Assembly: GCA_030695285.1 (NCBI GenBank)
Contig: JAUYTF010000414.1
Span: forward strand, 1-5,618
Length of the DNA stretch: 5,618 nucleotides
Direction: 5' to 3'
Origin: Eubacteriales bacterium
Lineage (GTDB): Bacteria; Bacillota; Clostridia; Christensenellales; CAG-138
Shown: positions 1 through 5,618 of the stretch, one piece after another
How positions within the stretch are numbered: position 1 is the first letter of the stretch
Layout of the letters: the number at the start of each line of letters is the position of its first letter
Notes under the pieces: model-generated
The model's input: the letters and a program-made list of their open reading frames with translations, nothing else
What the model was told of the DNA's origin: nothing
Database searches by the model: none
Made by a program: the position numbers and the translations under genes

Positions 1-1301
1 AAGCGACGGTGACGCATGTGCTCAACATGGTGGTCAGCAAACTCACGAGTGCGGATATTCAGTCCACCATCACGCCGGACGAGGGGCGCAACGTACCCTG
101 GCACATCTTCAACATCGAAGCTTGCGACACCGCCAAGCAAACGCTGGTCGGGCTCGACGGCCTGATGGACATGGTGGAGCTGAAGAAAGACGGTTATCTG
201 GAAGAGAAATCGCGTGAGCTGACGGAGCGCGCCGTTCTGTTTTTGGAAGAGATGATCGAACGCGGCGGCTATTTCGCGGCGGTCGAGAGCGGCATGTTTG
301 TCGACAGCGGGCTCTTTCCGGCGCGAAACGGCGACGGCATCGCGCGAAAGCTCAGCGGCGGCATCGGCGCGGGCACTGTCTTCAAGCGCGAGCCGGACTA
401 TATGGCGCCCGTCACAGCGCACTACGGCAGAAACAACGTCGCGCAATATGGCAAAGATCCGGCAAACCCCGCCGTGCTCATCGGCGGTTGCACGCTCGAA
501 GCGCCGGAGAAGATCGTCTACATCGACGAACTCGACGAGGATGACAACGTCTATCTGCGCATGGATGCGGTGAAAGAGTTCGCCCAACCGAACGCGGAGA
601 AGATTCGTCCGGAGATGGAGTGGCTCGCGGACGGAACCGTGCTGCTCACACTCTGTTTCCCCGCCGGCAAGAAGATTGCCGAGGCCGCCGCCATAGAATG
701 CGCAAAACGGATGAACCTCAAGGACATCGCGGTGATCTCGCGAGAGGTGCTGCACCGGGCAGAAGGCACGCGCATTGAGCTCAAAGGCAAGGTCGATTTT
801 GACATCGATTTCGCCTCGCTTGTGATTCCACCCGAACCTGACGTGCTGAGCGAAGACGAGCTGCGCGCGGCGATTGAAGAGAAACCCATGCGCATTGTCT
901 GCGGCACCATCGGCGAGGACGAGCATTCGGTGGGCTTACGGGAAATCATCGACATCAAGCACGGCGGCATCGAGAAATACGGCATCGAGGTGCACTATCT
1001 TGGTACTTCCGTCCAGCCGGAAAAACTCGTGGGCGCTGCCATCGAGCTCAACGCTGACGCGATGCTCGCCTCCATGATCATCTCCCATGACAACATTCAC
1101 TATAAGAATATTGCCCGTATACACCGCATTGCCCAAGAGATGGGTGTGCGTGACGAGCTACTGTTTGTCGCGGGCGGCACGCAGGTTGAGAGCGACAAAG
1201 CAAAGCAAGCCGGTGCTAACGCGGGATTTGGCAGAGGCACGCACGGCAATCATGTCGCGACGTTTTTGGTCAAAGAGCGGGATCGCCGCGAGAAAGAATA
1301 G
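1..1301 (+). CDS. oraE: D-ornithine 4,5-aminomutase, large (beta, OraE) subunit, C-terminal part; 5' end outside window
   Basis: Partial gene. The frame is open from base 3 (Ala-Thr-Val-Thr-His...), so the GTG at 9 is internal, not a start. Residue numbers here count from that GTG. With the small subunit OraS, OraE uses adenosylcobalamin and PLP to convert D-ornithine to 2,4-diaminopentanoate in the cytoplasm. Visible: the last part of the PLP-binding barrel region and linker (about 1-280), then a Rossmann-type B12 domain (about 290-430). The B12 motif DxHxxG is DEHSVG at 304-309, with the cobalt-ligand His at 306. Lys317 (in DIKHGG) lies 11 residues later, the same spacing as His618/Lys629 in C. 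sticklandii OraE, where that lysine binds PLP in the resting state. If the numbering is parallel, about 310 N-terminal residues are missing. Having the B12 domain at the end of a long chain argues against lysine 5,6-aminomutase KamE, which is a short separate subunit. Followed after 1 nt by the MutL-like gene. Confidence 0.93.
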   Translation, partial: ATVTHVLNMVVSKLTSADIQSTITPDEGRNVPWHIFNIEACDTAKQTLVGLDGLMDMVELKKDGYLEEKSRELTERAVLFLEEMIERGGYFAAVESGMFVDSGLFPARNGDGIARKLSGGIGAGTVFKREPDYMAPVTAHYGRNNVAQYGKDPANPAVLIGGCTLEAPEKIVYIDELDEDDNVYLRMDAVKEFAQPNAEKIRPEMEWLADGTVLLTLCFPAGKKIAEAAAIECAKRMNLKDIAVISREVLHRAEGTRIELKGKVDFDIDFASLVIPPEPDVLSEDELRAAIEEKPMRIVCGTIGEDEHSVGLREIIDIKHGGIEKYGIEVHYLGTSVQPEKLVGAAIELNADAMLASMIISHDNIHYKNIARIHRIAQEMGVRDELLFVAGGTQVESDKAKQAGANAGFGRGTHGNHVATFLVKERDRREKE

Positions 1302-1302
1302 C

Positions 1303-2661
1303 ATGTTTGCAGACGTACTCATCGCCGAGATCGGCTCCACCACCACGCTGGTCAGCGCGTTTGCCCTTGGCGATGCGCCGCATCTGCTTGGGCAGGGGCA
1401 GGCGGCGACGACTGTTTTGGAAGGCGACGTGCGCACGGGGCTCAATCGCGCCATTGACGCGCTGAAAGCAAACCTCGGCACGCACGAACTCGAACATGGC
1501 GAACTATTGGCCTCGTCCAGCGCAGCTGGGGGATTAAAGATGTGCGTCCACGGGCTGGTCTACGACATGACGGTCAGCGCGGCGCGCGCGGCGGCGCTCG
1601 GCGCGGGCGCAATCGTACGCCAGACCACGGCGGGCAGGCTCACAGAAGCCGACCTTGCGGAACAGCGCACGATCCGCCCAAACTTAATTTTACTCGCGGG
1701 CGGAACGGACGGCGGAGAGCGCGAAACCGCACTCTATAACGCAAAACGCATTGCAAAAGAAGGCACGGGTGCGCCCGTTCTCTACGCAGGAAACGCGCAG
1801 AACCAGAGCGCAATTCGGACTATCTTCGAGCAGGCAGGTGTTGTCTGCTATGTAGCGGAGAATGTTTATCCGCGATTGGACGCACTGAATATCGAGTCCA
1901 CGCGAAAAGTCATCCATGCGGCGTTTGAGAAACACATCGTCTCAGCCCCGGGAATGGAGCACATCCGCGATCTGGTCACAGGCGCGATTCTGCCCACGCC
2001 CGGCGCGGTGATGGAAGCCGCCATGTTGCTCTATGAAGAGGTTGGCGATCTCTGCGTGCTCGACATCGGAGGCGCGACAACGGACGTGCACTCGGTTACG
2101 CAGGGATCGGACGAGATTGCGCAGCTACTCACCGCGCCGGAACCCTTCAATAAGCGTACGGTCGAGGGCGATCTTGGGTTGTTCGTCAACGCGCATCACC
2201 TGGTGGAGCAAATCGGCGAAGCGAAGCTCTCGCGCGAGCTGGGGCTGGATATTCCCGCTGTGATGCGGGACTACCGCGCGATTCCCGTTTCACCGGAACA
2301 AGTCGCGCTGACTTCGCGGCTCTGTCTGGAGGCGGGCTTGACCGCAATCTCCCGCCATGCGGGGAGGCTGAGGCACTACTACACCCCGCAAGGGCGCGCG
2401 AGCGCAGCCGAGGGGAAGGATCTCACTCTAATCAAGACCATCATCGGCACTGGCGGCGCGCTGACGCGGTTGCCGGAGCGGGAGCATATACTCCGCAAGC
2501 TAGCGGACTGCAACGCGGGCGGAACGATGCTCTACCCCAAACCAGGGAGCATGCGGTTGGCGTTTGACGAAAGTTACATCATGGCGTCGCTCGGCGTGCT
2601 GGCAAAGACAAACCCGAAAGCGGCGAAAACATTACTAAAATCAACATTGCGATTTGCTTAG
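1303..2661 (+). CDS. MutL/GlmL-family ASKHA ATPase of the ornithine cluster (OR-4-like), putative aminomutase accessory protein
   Basis: 452 residues, about the usual length for this family, which accompanies B12-dependent mutases such as glutamate mutase (MutL/GlmL) and occurs as OR-4 in ornithine clusters. It is unrelated to DNA mismatch repair MutL. ASKHA nucleotide-binding features are visible: phosphate-1 loop EIGSTTT at 9-15, phosphate-2 loop DIGGATTD at 254-261, and an adenosine-site glycine motif GTGGA at 382-386. The family-typical stretches SSSAAGGLK (71-79) and LAGGTDGG (131-138) are also present. The ATG at 1303 is chosen because it lies 1 nt after the oraE stop, the protein begins at the phosphate-1 strand there, and a weak GAGAAAG Shine-Dalgarno (1290-1296) sits 6 nt upstream. 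The frame stays open back to 1087, but that part overlaps oraE. Translation is probably coupled to oraE. ATP-driven repair or reactivation of the B12 enzyme is an inference from fold and context; no activity can be read directly. Confidence 0.88.
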   Translation: MFADVLIAEIGSTTTLVSAFALGDAPHLLGQGQAATTVLEGDVRTGLNRAIDALKANLGTHELEHGELLASSSAAGGLKMCVHGLVYDMTVSAARAAALGAGAIVRQTTAGRLTEADLAEQRTIRPNLILLAGGTDGGERETALYNAKRIAKEGTGAPVLYAGNAQNQSAIRTIFEQAGVVCYVAENVYPRLDALNIESTRKVIHAAFEKHIVSAPGMEHIRDLVTGAILPTPGAVMEAAMLLYEEVGDLCVLDIGGATTDVHSVTQGSDEIAQLLTAPEPFNKRTVEGDLGLFVNAHHLVEQIGEAKLSRELGLDIPAVMRDYRAIPVSPEQVALTSRLCLEAGLTAISRHAGRLRHYYTPQGRASAAEGKDLTLIKTIIGTGGALTRLPEREHILRKLADCNAGGTMLYPKPGSMRLAFDESYIMASLGVLAKTNPKAAKTLLKSTLRFA

Positions 2662-2708
2662 GCAAATAATAAAAGTTTCTTATATCAGGCTACTCGATTG
2701 CGATTTGC
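2646..2708 (+). repeat. 12-bp perfect direct repeat ATTGCGATTTGC (2646-2657 and 2697-2708)
   Basis: The two identical copies lie 51 bp apart. The first is the last coding bases of the MutL-like gene (Leu-Arg-Phe-Ala before the stop); the second is in the gap 25 bp before orr. Flanks of the two copies differ. Possible explanations are a remnant of a local duplication, paired protein-binding sites, or chance. Confidence 0.5.
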
Positions 2709-2733
2709 ATAATCCAAATTGACGAGGTTTCTT
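2662..2733 (+). other. Gap between the MutL-like gene and orr, with a small dyad and a 12-bp direct repeat
   Basis: 72-nt AT-rich gap. It opens with the right arm of a short dyad, ATTTGC (2652-2657), 4-nt loop with part of the stop codon, GCAAAT (2662-2667). No U-tract follows, so it does not look like a terminator. ATAAT-like stretches are present (for example CATAAT at 2708-2713), but no -35 box at good spacing. I find no convincing separate promoter, and orr is probably co-transcribed with the genes upstream. Confidence 0.4.
2721..2727 (+). promoter_or_regulatory. Shine-Dalgarno of orr (decides the start)
   Basis: GACGAGG with a GAGG core, 6 nt before the ATG at 2734. The in-frame TTG at 2719 would place this site inside the coding region and has no comparable site of its own, so the ATG is preferred. 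Confidence 0.7.
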
Positions 2734-3804
2734 ATGGCAATCTACCCGCGCATTACGGCGGACTTAACGAAAATCAAACACAATATTGATACGCTCTGCG
2801 CGCTGTGTTCGGAGAACGGCGTGTCTATCGCCGCGGTGGCAAAGGTGGTCTGTGCAGATGAACGCATTGTCCGCGTGCTCGAGAACAGTGCGGCTACCAT
2901 GCTGGGCGACGCGCGGACGGAGAACCTCGCGCGGCTGATCACGAACAAGCCCAAGCTCCTTTTGCGTGCACCAGCTCCCGAGGAGGCAGACGAAACGGTG
3001 GAACTCGCCGACATCAGCCTTGTTTCGGAGATAGCGACCATTCGCGCGCTGGGAAAAGCCGCGCGCGCGGCGAAACGGACGCACCAGATCATTCTGATGA
3101 TCGACCTGGGCGATCTGCGCGAAGGGCTGCTCTTTTTGAATCGCGAAGCGATCGAATGCGCAGCGGACGCGGCAAAGGCGGAGGAGGGGGTCGAGCTGAT
3201 CGGTGTTGGCACAAACCTCACCTGCTACGGCGCGATCATTCCCGACGAAACCAACCTTGGCGAGCTCTGCCGCATAGCCGATGAACTGCGTGCGCGCACG
3301 GGGCTACCCATCCCGATCGTCTCAGGCGGCAACTCCAGCTCGCTGGGCCTGCTCAAACGCGGGATGGTGCCGGAGGGGGTCAACCATCTGCGGTTGGGGG
3401 AATCGATTCTGCTCGGCAACGACACCGCCGCCCGCCGCGTGATGAACGGGCTCTATGGCGACGCGTTCACGCTCTCGACAAGGCTTATCGAGGTGCAGCG
3501 AAAGCCGTCCGTCCCCATAGGTGAAAGCGGAGCAAACGCTTTTGGGGAGCATCCATCGTTTGAGAGCGCGGGGGAGCAGATTCGCGGCATCTGTAAAATC
3601 GGCCGTCAGGATACCGTGGCCGACGGTCTTAGCCCACGCGATGGAGACATCAAGATCATCGGCGCAAGTTCGGATCATCTGATCGTCGATCTCACCAACG
3701 CAAAGGCATATGAAGTGGGCGATGTGCTTGCGTTTACGCCGGACTACGGCGCATTGCTACGGGCGTATACCAGTGCTTATGTCTATCGGGATTACATAGA
3801 ATAA
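2734..3804 (+). CDS. orr: Ornithine racemase, PLP-dependent (alanine/ornithine racemase family)
   Basis: 356-residue fold-type III (alanine racemase-like) PLP enzyme that interconverts L- and D-ornithine and so supplies the D-substrate for OraS/OraE. Lys37 in the N-terminal strand motif AVAKVVC is the expected PLP lysine. Family-typical stretches follow in order: MLGDARTENL (56-65), MIDLGDLREG (122-131), VGTNLTCYG (158-166), SGGNSSSL (197-204), LRLGESILLG (219-228), NAFGEHP (268-274), IGRQD (289-293) and GASSDHLIVDLT (310-321). These separate it from ordinary alanine racemase, which uses a longer C-terminal beta domain. The ATG at 2734 is chosen over an in-frame TTG at 2719 because GAGG (2724-2727) lies 6 nt before it and the protein then starts as relatives do (MxxYPRIxxDLxKI). 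Adjacent to the aminomutase genes and ended by a strong hairpin. Substrate is assigned from family plus context. Confidence 0.92.
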   Translation: MAIYPRITADLTKIKHNIDTLCALCSENGVSIAAVAKVVCADERIVRVLENSAATMLGDARTENLARLITNKPKLLLRAPAPEEADETVELADISLVSEIATIRALGKAARAAKRTHQIILMIDLGDLREGLLFLNREAIECAADAAKAEEGVELIGVGTNLTCYGAIIPDETNLGELCRIADELRARTGLPIPIVSGGNSSSLGLLKRGMVPEGVNHLRLGESILLGNDTAARRVMNGLYGDAFTLSTRLIEVQRKPSVPIGESGANAFGEHPSFESAGEQIRGICKIGRQDTVADGLSPRDGDIKIIGASSDHLIVDLTNAKAYEVGDVLAFTPDYGALLRAYTSAYVYRDYIE

Positions 3805-3822
3805 TCGATTTTCACGCATGCA

Positions 3823-3849
3823 AAACGGACGGCGAATTGCCGTCCGTTT
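3823..3849. terminator. Intrinsic-type hairpin between convergent genes, probably bidirectional
   Basis: Perfect 11-bp stem AAACGGACGGC (3823-3833) and GCCGTCCGTTT (3839-3849) with a 5-nt loop GAATT. It begins 18 nt after the orr stop and ends 32 nt before the stop of the minus-strand gene. On the plus strand the arm ends in TTT followed by a broken T-rich run; on the minus strand it ends in TTTT. Neither U-tract is long, but position and stem strength fit a shared terminator for both operons. Confidence 0.8.
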
Positions 3850-3881
3850 GAGTTTGGTATGTTGTTACGGGACTGCTTCTT

Positions 3882-4784
3882 TTACGGATCGACTATTTCG
3901 GTAGAGTCCGGCACGATGACTTCCTGCCAGACTGGGCTGGTTTCCATCGTCTCTTTCAGCTCTTCCCAGCCGTCCTCGTTGTTGTGAAGCGTTGTCATGC
4001 CAAAGCTTACGCGGCTGTCGTTGTACGGGTGCTTCTGCGTATACTCCGTCCAGAGTTCTGTCTCGTCGTTGTAGACGAGATTGGTGGCCCACTGGTTCCG
4101 GCCGGTGAGGTCGGAATTTTGTGTGCTGTAGATCACGGGGACGAAGTCGCTGCTTAGGTCGCTCATGAAAACCTGTACAAACAGCGTTTTATCCTGTTGA
4201 TATTGCGTCGCGTCTACGATCTCCTCTTCGAGCAGTTCCCATGTGCCGCCGATATCGGAGAGCAGCTTTGCGCGGAATGAATCGTTGCTGAAGTTGCTGT
4301 TGGAGATGCCGAGCAGCGTCCGCTTTTCCTCGGTGGTAGCGCAGGCGTAAAACTCATTGAGCAATGCGTTTGCGCGCTCCAGCAGGCGGATGGCGGTGGA
4401 GGTTTTCACGACGGGTTCTTCCGGCTCGGTCGGCTCTTCCGGCTCAGTCGGTTCCTCCGGCTGCGGAGGCTCCTGCGGTTCGGGTTCGTTGATCTCGGTG
4501 TCTTCATTGACCGGTGTTTCAACTGCGATAATTTGCACTGTCTCGATATCCTCTACAATCACGCCTTCAATGTTCTCTTCGATCATATCAGCGCTTACAA
4601 GCGGCGTTTCCTCGTCAGAAATCGTTTCCAGCATTGCTTCCTGTGCCAGTTTCTGCGGCGTAGCCGGAGAGGAAACGACCAGATCTGAAGCGGTGCCGAA
4701 AAAACGGAATCCAAACATAACAGTAAGCGCAAGAAGAATCAGTCCTAGCGCAATGATGATTTTTTTGGTGTGACGGCTGTTCAT
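3882..4784 (-). CDS. Membrane-anchored protein with Pro/Glu-rich linker and C-terminal domain of unknown function
   Basis: 300 residues; not recognised as a named family. Layout: a short basic N-terminus (NSRHTKK); one hydrophobic segment at about 9-29, probably an uncleaved signal anchor with no lipobox cysteine; a Ser/Thr/acidic stretch (30-96); a Pro/Glu linker (97-124) with imperfect EEPTEP repeats; then a soluble domain (about 127-300) rich in Trp, Tyr and Asp/Asn. That domain opens with an amphipathic helix (TAIRLLERANALLNEFY). The architecture suggests an extracellular domain held off the membrane by a spacer. An NTF2-like or similar small alpha/beta fold is only a guess. The ATG at 4784 is chosen because AAAGGGG (4796-4802, minus strand) lies 11 nt upstream; the in-frame ATGs at 4826 and 4823 would add a 14-residue leader and lack any Shine-Dalgarno. 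Converges on orr and shows no functional link to it. Confidence 0.8.
   Translation of the reverse strand: MNSRHTKKIIIALGLILLALTVMFGFRFFGTASDLVVSSPATPQKLAQEAMLETISDEETPLVSADMIEENIEGVIVEDIETVQIIAVETPVNEDTEINEPEPQEPPQPEEPTEPEEPTEPEEPVVKTSTAIRLLERANALLNEFYACATTEEKRTLLGISNSNFSNDSFRAKLLSDIGGTWELLEEEIVDATQYQQDKTLFVQVFMSDLSSDFVPVIYSTQNSDLTGRNQWATNLVYNDETELWTEYTQKHPYNDSRVSFGMTTLHNNEDGWEELKETMETSPVWQEVIVPDSTEIVDP
4423..4458 (-). repeat. Two tandem 18-bp imperfect repeats encoding the Glu/Pro linker
   Basis: Copies at 4423-4440 and 4441-4458 differ at 3 of 18 positions, and a related degenerate unit follows at 4459-4473. In the minus-strand protein they encode the repeated Glu-Glu-Pro-Thr-Glu-Pro spacer. 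Such in-frame repeats can change copy number by slippage and so alter linker length without breaking the frame. The open plus-strand frame rich in Gly/Ser across this stretch is a shadow of these repeats. Confidence 0.75.
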
Positions 4785-4892
4785 GTGGTTTCTAACCCCT
4801 TTATTTGATTTTACTACCGTCATCATAAGGGGATATCATTACATATCTGTTACAATCACAGAATGAATTCAGAAACTAAAAATCATGAAGAA

Positions 4893-4973
4893 TTCGGTAA
4901 GGAATTATCCGTATTAGTGGGCAATATGCAATAACATTACGAGAATGAGAGCGTTTTTGTCATGCTTACCGAA
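4893..4973. repeat. 9-bp perfect inverted repeat TTCGGTAAG / CTTACCGAA
   Basis: The arms lie at 4893-4901 and 4965-4973, 63 nt apart. Too far apart for a simple hairpin, but they could close a larger structured leader or be two half-sites. A match of this length is not surprising by chance in about 400 bp. Confidence 0.35.
4904..4931 (-). promoter_or_regulatory. Weak candidate sigma-70 type promoter for the anchored-protein gene
   Basis: On the minus strand, GATAAT (4904-4909) matches the -10 consensus at 5 of 6 positions. TTGCAT (4926-4931) is a poor -35 (3 of 6) at 16-bp spacing. It would give a leader of roughly 110 nt before the ATG at 4784. Many similar AT-rich hexamers occur in this region, so this is only the best of several weak candidates. 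Confidence 0.22.
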
Positions 4974-4993
4974 AAAATAAGGCAGACTATGCA

Positions 4994-5017
4994 TTACACA
5001 CTACCGTTGCTGTGTAA
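4994..5017. repeat. 7-bp dyad TTACACA - 10 nt - TGTGTAA
   Basis: Perfect arms at 4994-5000 and 5011-5017 around a 10-nt centre. The geometry (two 7-bp half-sites, centre to centre 17 bp) resembles an operator for a dimeric regulator, but it could also fold as a hairpin. It lies about 210 bp upstream of the anchored-protein start. No regulator can be named. Confidence 0.35.
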
Positions 5018-5021
5018 CATT

Positions 5022-5043
5022 CGCGCGATGCGTGCGGGCTTTT
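5022..5043 (+). terminator. Weak terminator-like hairpin, plus strand
   Basis: CGCGCG (5022-5027) and CGTGCG (5031-5036) form a 6-bp stem with one G-U pair and a 3-nt loop. GGC and then TTTT (5040-5043) follow. No plus-strand gene ends just before it, so a transcript to terminate here is unproven. Confidence 0.2.
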
Positions 5044-5125
5044 AGAAACGAATGGAAGGTGTAAGAACGATGTAATAAGGAAAACGTTCTTCGGCGAAGA
5101 TGGACGTGACGCAAACGTAACAATC

Positions 5126-5143
5126 AACGCGTTTTTGCGCGTT
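5126..5143 (-). terminator. Possible weak terminator after the C-S lyase remnant
   Basis: 6-bp GC-rich dyad AACGCG (5126-5131) and CGCGTT (5138-5143) with a 6-nt loop, starting 24 nt past the lyase stop codon in its direction of reading. Only a scattered T content follows on the minus strand, so termination efficiency is doubtful. Confidence 0.25.
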
Positions 5144-5167
5144 TCTCGGCTCGCAAGAAAAAATATA

Positions 5168-5618
5168 TTATGCAAGCGCGCGGCAGATTCTTTCGAGCCC
5201 TTCGCGCAATACACTTCTGGGGCTTGCGAGGTTGACGCGCATGCAACAGCTTGCGTTGTCCACAAAGTCTTCGCCAAACTGAACAAACACCCGCCTGCGA
5301 AATGCGCCGCTTGAGCTCCAGTTCGCTCAGCCCACAGTCCGAGAGATCGACCCAGGCGAGATAGGTGCCCTGCGCAATGGCAAACTCTGCCTGCGGCAGG
5401 TGCTCATTTAGCATCTGCTTCATCATCGCAAAGGTTTCATCGAGATAAGCGCGCAACTCATCCAGCCAGTCCTCCGAGCGGTCATACGCCGCGATGGTCG
5501 CCTCGTTGGAGAGCGCGTTCGGGTGCCCGTTGTAATTGTTTCTCGTCCAGTCGCGGCGAAGGGTCTCGTCGGGAATAAACAGGTGCGCGTGATTGTTGCC
5601 TGCGAGGTTAAAGCTCTT
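5168..5618 (-). pseudogene. MalY/PatB-type PLP-dependent C-S lyase (aminotransferase class I/II fold), C-terminal part, frameshifted
   Basis: The reading frame enters from the right edge with KSFNLAG, the family's PLP-lysine motif (S-K-T/S-F-N-L-A-G), so the probable Schiff-base lysine is the very first codon (5616-5618). Further family landmarks follow: NNYNGHPNALSNEATIAAY, WLDELRAYL, then QGTYLAWVDLSDCGLSELELKRR. After ISQAGV (about 5287-5294) this frame loses all similarity. Another frame continues correctly with FVQFGEDF, MRVNLASPRSVL and LERICRALA, to TAA at 5168-5170. Family alignment from memory (V-x-x-x-x-G...RxNxAxPR) keeps its spacing if two bases are missing here, for example one GT of a GTGTGT run. 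Intact relatives cleave cystathionine or other cysteine S-conjugates, sometimes with a regulatory side role. No second lesion is seen in the visible 451 bp, so it is either a recent pseudogene or a sequencing/assembly error. The N-terminal part lies outside the window. Confidence 0.82.

Larger units (their letters stand above)
4785..5167. other. Intergenic region without a convincing gene
   Basis: 383 bp between two minus-strand genes, clearly more AT-rich than its neighbours, especially 4785-5010. It must contain the 5' region of the anchored-protein gene. I see short dyads, a possible weak minus-strand promoter and a possible weak terminator for the C-S lyase remnant, all listed separately. 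I found no open frame with a ribosome-binding site, no tRNA and no riboswitch I recognise. Confidence 0.6.

Noticed and set aside
298..1136. Open frames of about 66-144 codons on both strands inside the aminomutase gene
   Set aside because: Ser/Arg/Ala-rich translations without family signatures, fully covered by the well-supported oraE frame; shadows of GC-rich coding DNA.
1..1301. Lysine 5,6-aminomutase or glutamate mutase instead of OraE
   Set aside because: KamE and MutS carry the B12 domain on short separate chains. Here it ends a long chain, and the neighbours are the MutL-like protein and ornithine racemase.
1087..1302. Upstream extension of the MutL-like protein by 72 residues
   Set aside because: It lies wholly inside the oraE coding sequence in another frame; the family's N-terminal phosphate-1 strand begins right at the ATG at 1303.
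1303..2661. DNA mismatch repair protein MutL
   Set aside because: It shares only the name. The motifs are ASKHA (EIGST, DIGGATTD), not GHKL ATPase motifs.
4357..4773. Plus-strand 138-codon frame rich in Gly/Ser repeats
   Set aside because: It is the reverse complement of the Glu/Pro-repeat linker of the minus-strand gene; no ribosome-binding site and no family features.
4785..4826. Start of the anchored protein at 4826
   Set aside because: No Shine-Dalgarno precedes it, whereas AAAGGGG precedes the ATG at 4784, which also gives a normal basic N-terminus before the membrane segment.
4987..5286. 99-codon minus-strand frame across the lyase end and intergenic region
   Set aside because: It is a third frame through the lyase tail with no family similarity; the true tail lies in the frame ending at 5168.
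5281..5294. Programmed ribosomal frameshift in the C-S lyase gene
   Set aside because: No slippery heptamer or downstream stimulator was recognised, and this family is not known to use recoding; a two-base loss explains it more simply.

Overview
The window reads as a chromosomal segment from an anaerobic, amino-acid-fermenting bacterium, most likely a GC-rich member of the Clostridia/Firmicutes. This rests on the left two thirds carrying the 3' half of the oxidative L-ornithine degradation cluster described from Clostridium sticklandii and relatives (ord-ortA-ortB-oraS-oraE-or4-orr). No marker gene fixes the taxon.

Positions 1-3804, plus strand, look like one operon. (i) The C-terminal portion of D-ornithine 4,5-aminomutase large subunit (oraE), cut by the left edge, with its coenzyme B12 and PLP ligands visible. 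(ii) A MutL/GlmL-family ASKHA ATPase that starts 1 nt after the oraE stop. (iii) Ornithine racemase (orr), 72 nt further on. Orr makes D-ornithine from L-ornithine, and OraS/OraE moves the terminal amino group to give 2,4-diaminopentanoate. The MutL-like protein probably looks after the radical B12 enzyme, but its exact role is inferred. The genes for the remaining steps (ord, ortA, ortB, oraS) would be expected just left of the window. A strong 11-bp hairpin closes the operon and sits between convergent genes.

Positions 3882-4784, minus strand, encode an unrecognised membrane-anchored protein: short cytoplasmic tail, one transmembrane segment, acidic and Pro/Glu-rich linker, then a C-terminal domain of about 170 residues. 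Positions 4785-5167 hold no convincing gene. This stretch is visibly more AT-rich than its neighbours and contains a few small dyads.

Positions 5168-5618, minus strand, are the C-terminal part of a MalY/PatB-type PLP-dependent C-S lyase/aminotransferase. It runs off the right edge exactly at its probable PLP lysine. Its reading frame is broken once near 5281-5294, in a way best explained by loss of one GT unit; this is either a recent pseudogene or a sequencing error.

I see no CRISPR, tRNA, rRNA, insertion sequence or phage gene. The most open questions are the MutL-like partner protein, the anchored protein of unknown function, and whether the frameshift is real.
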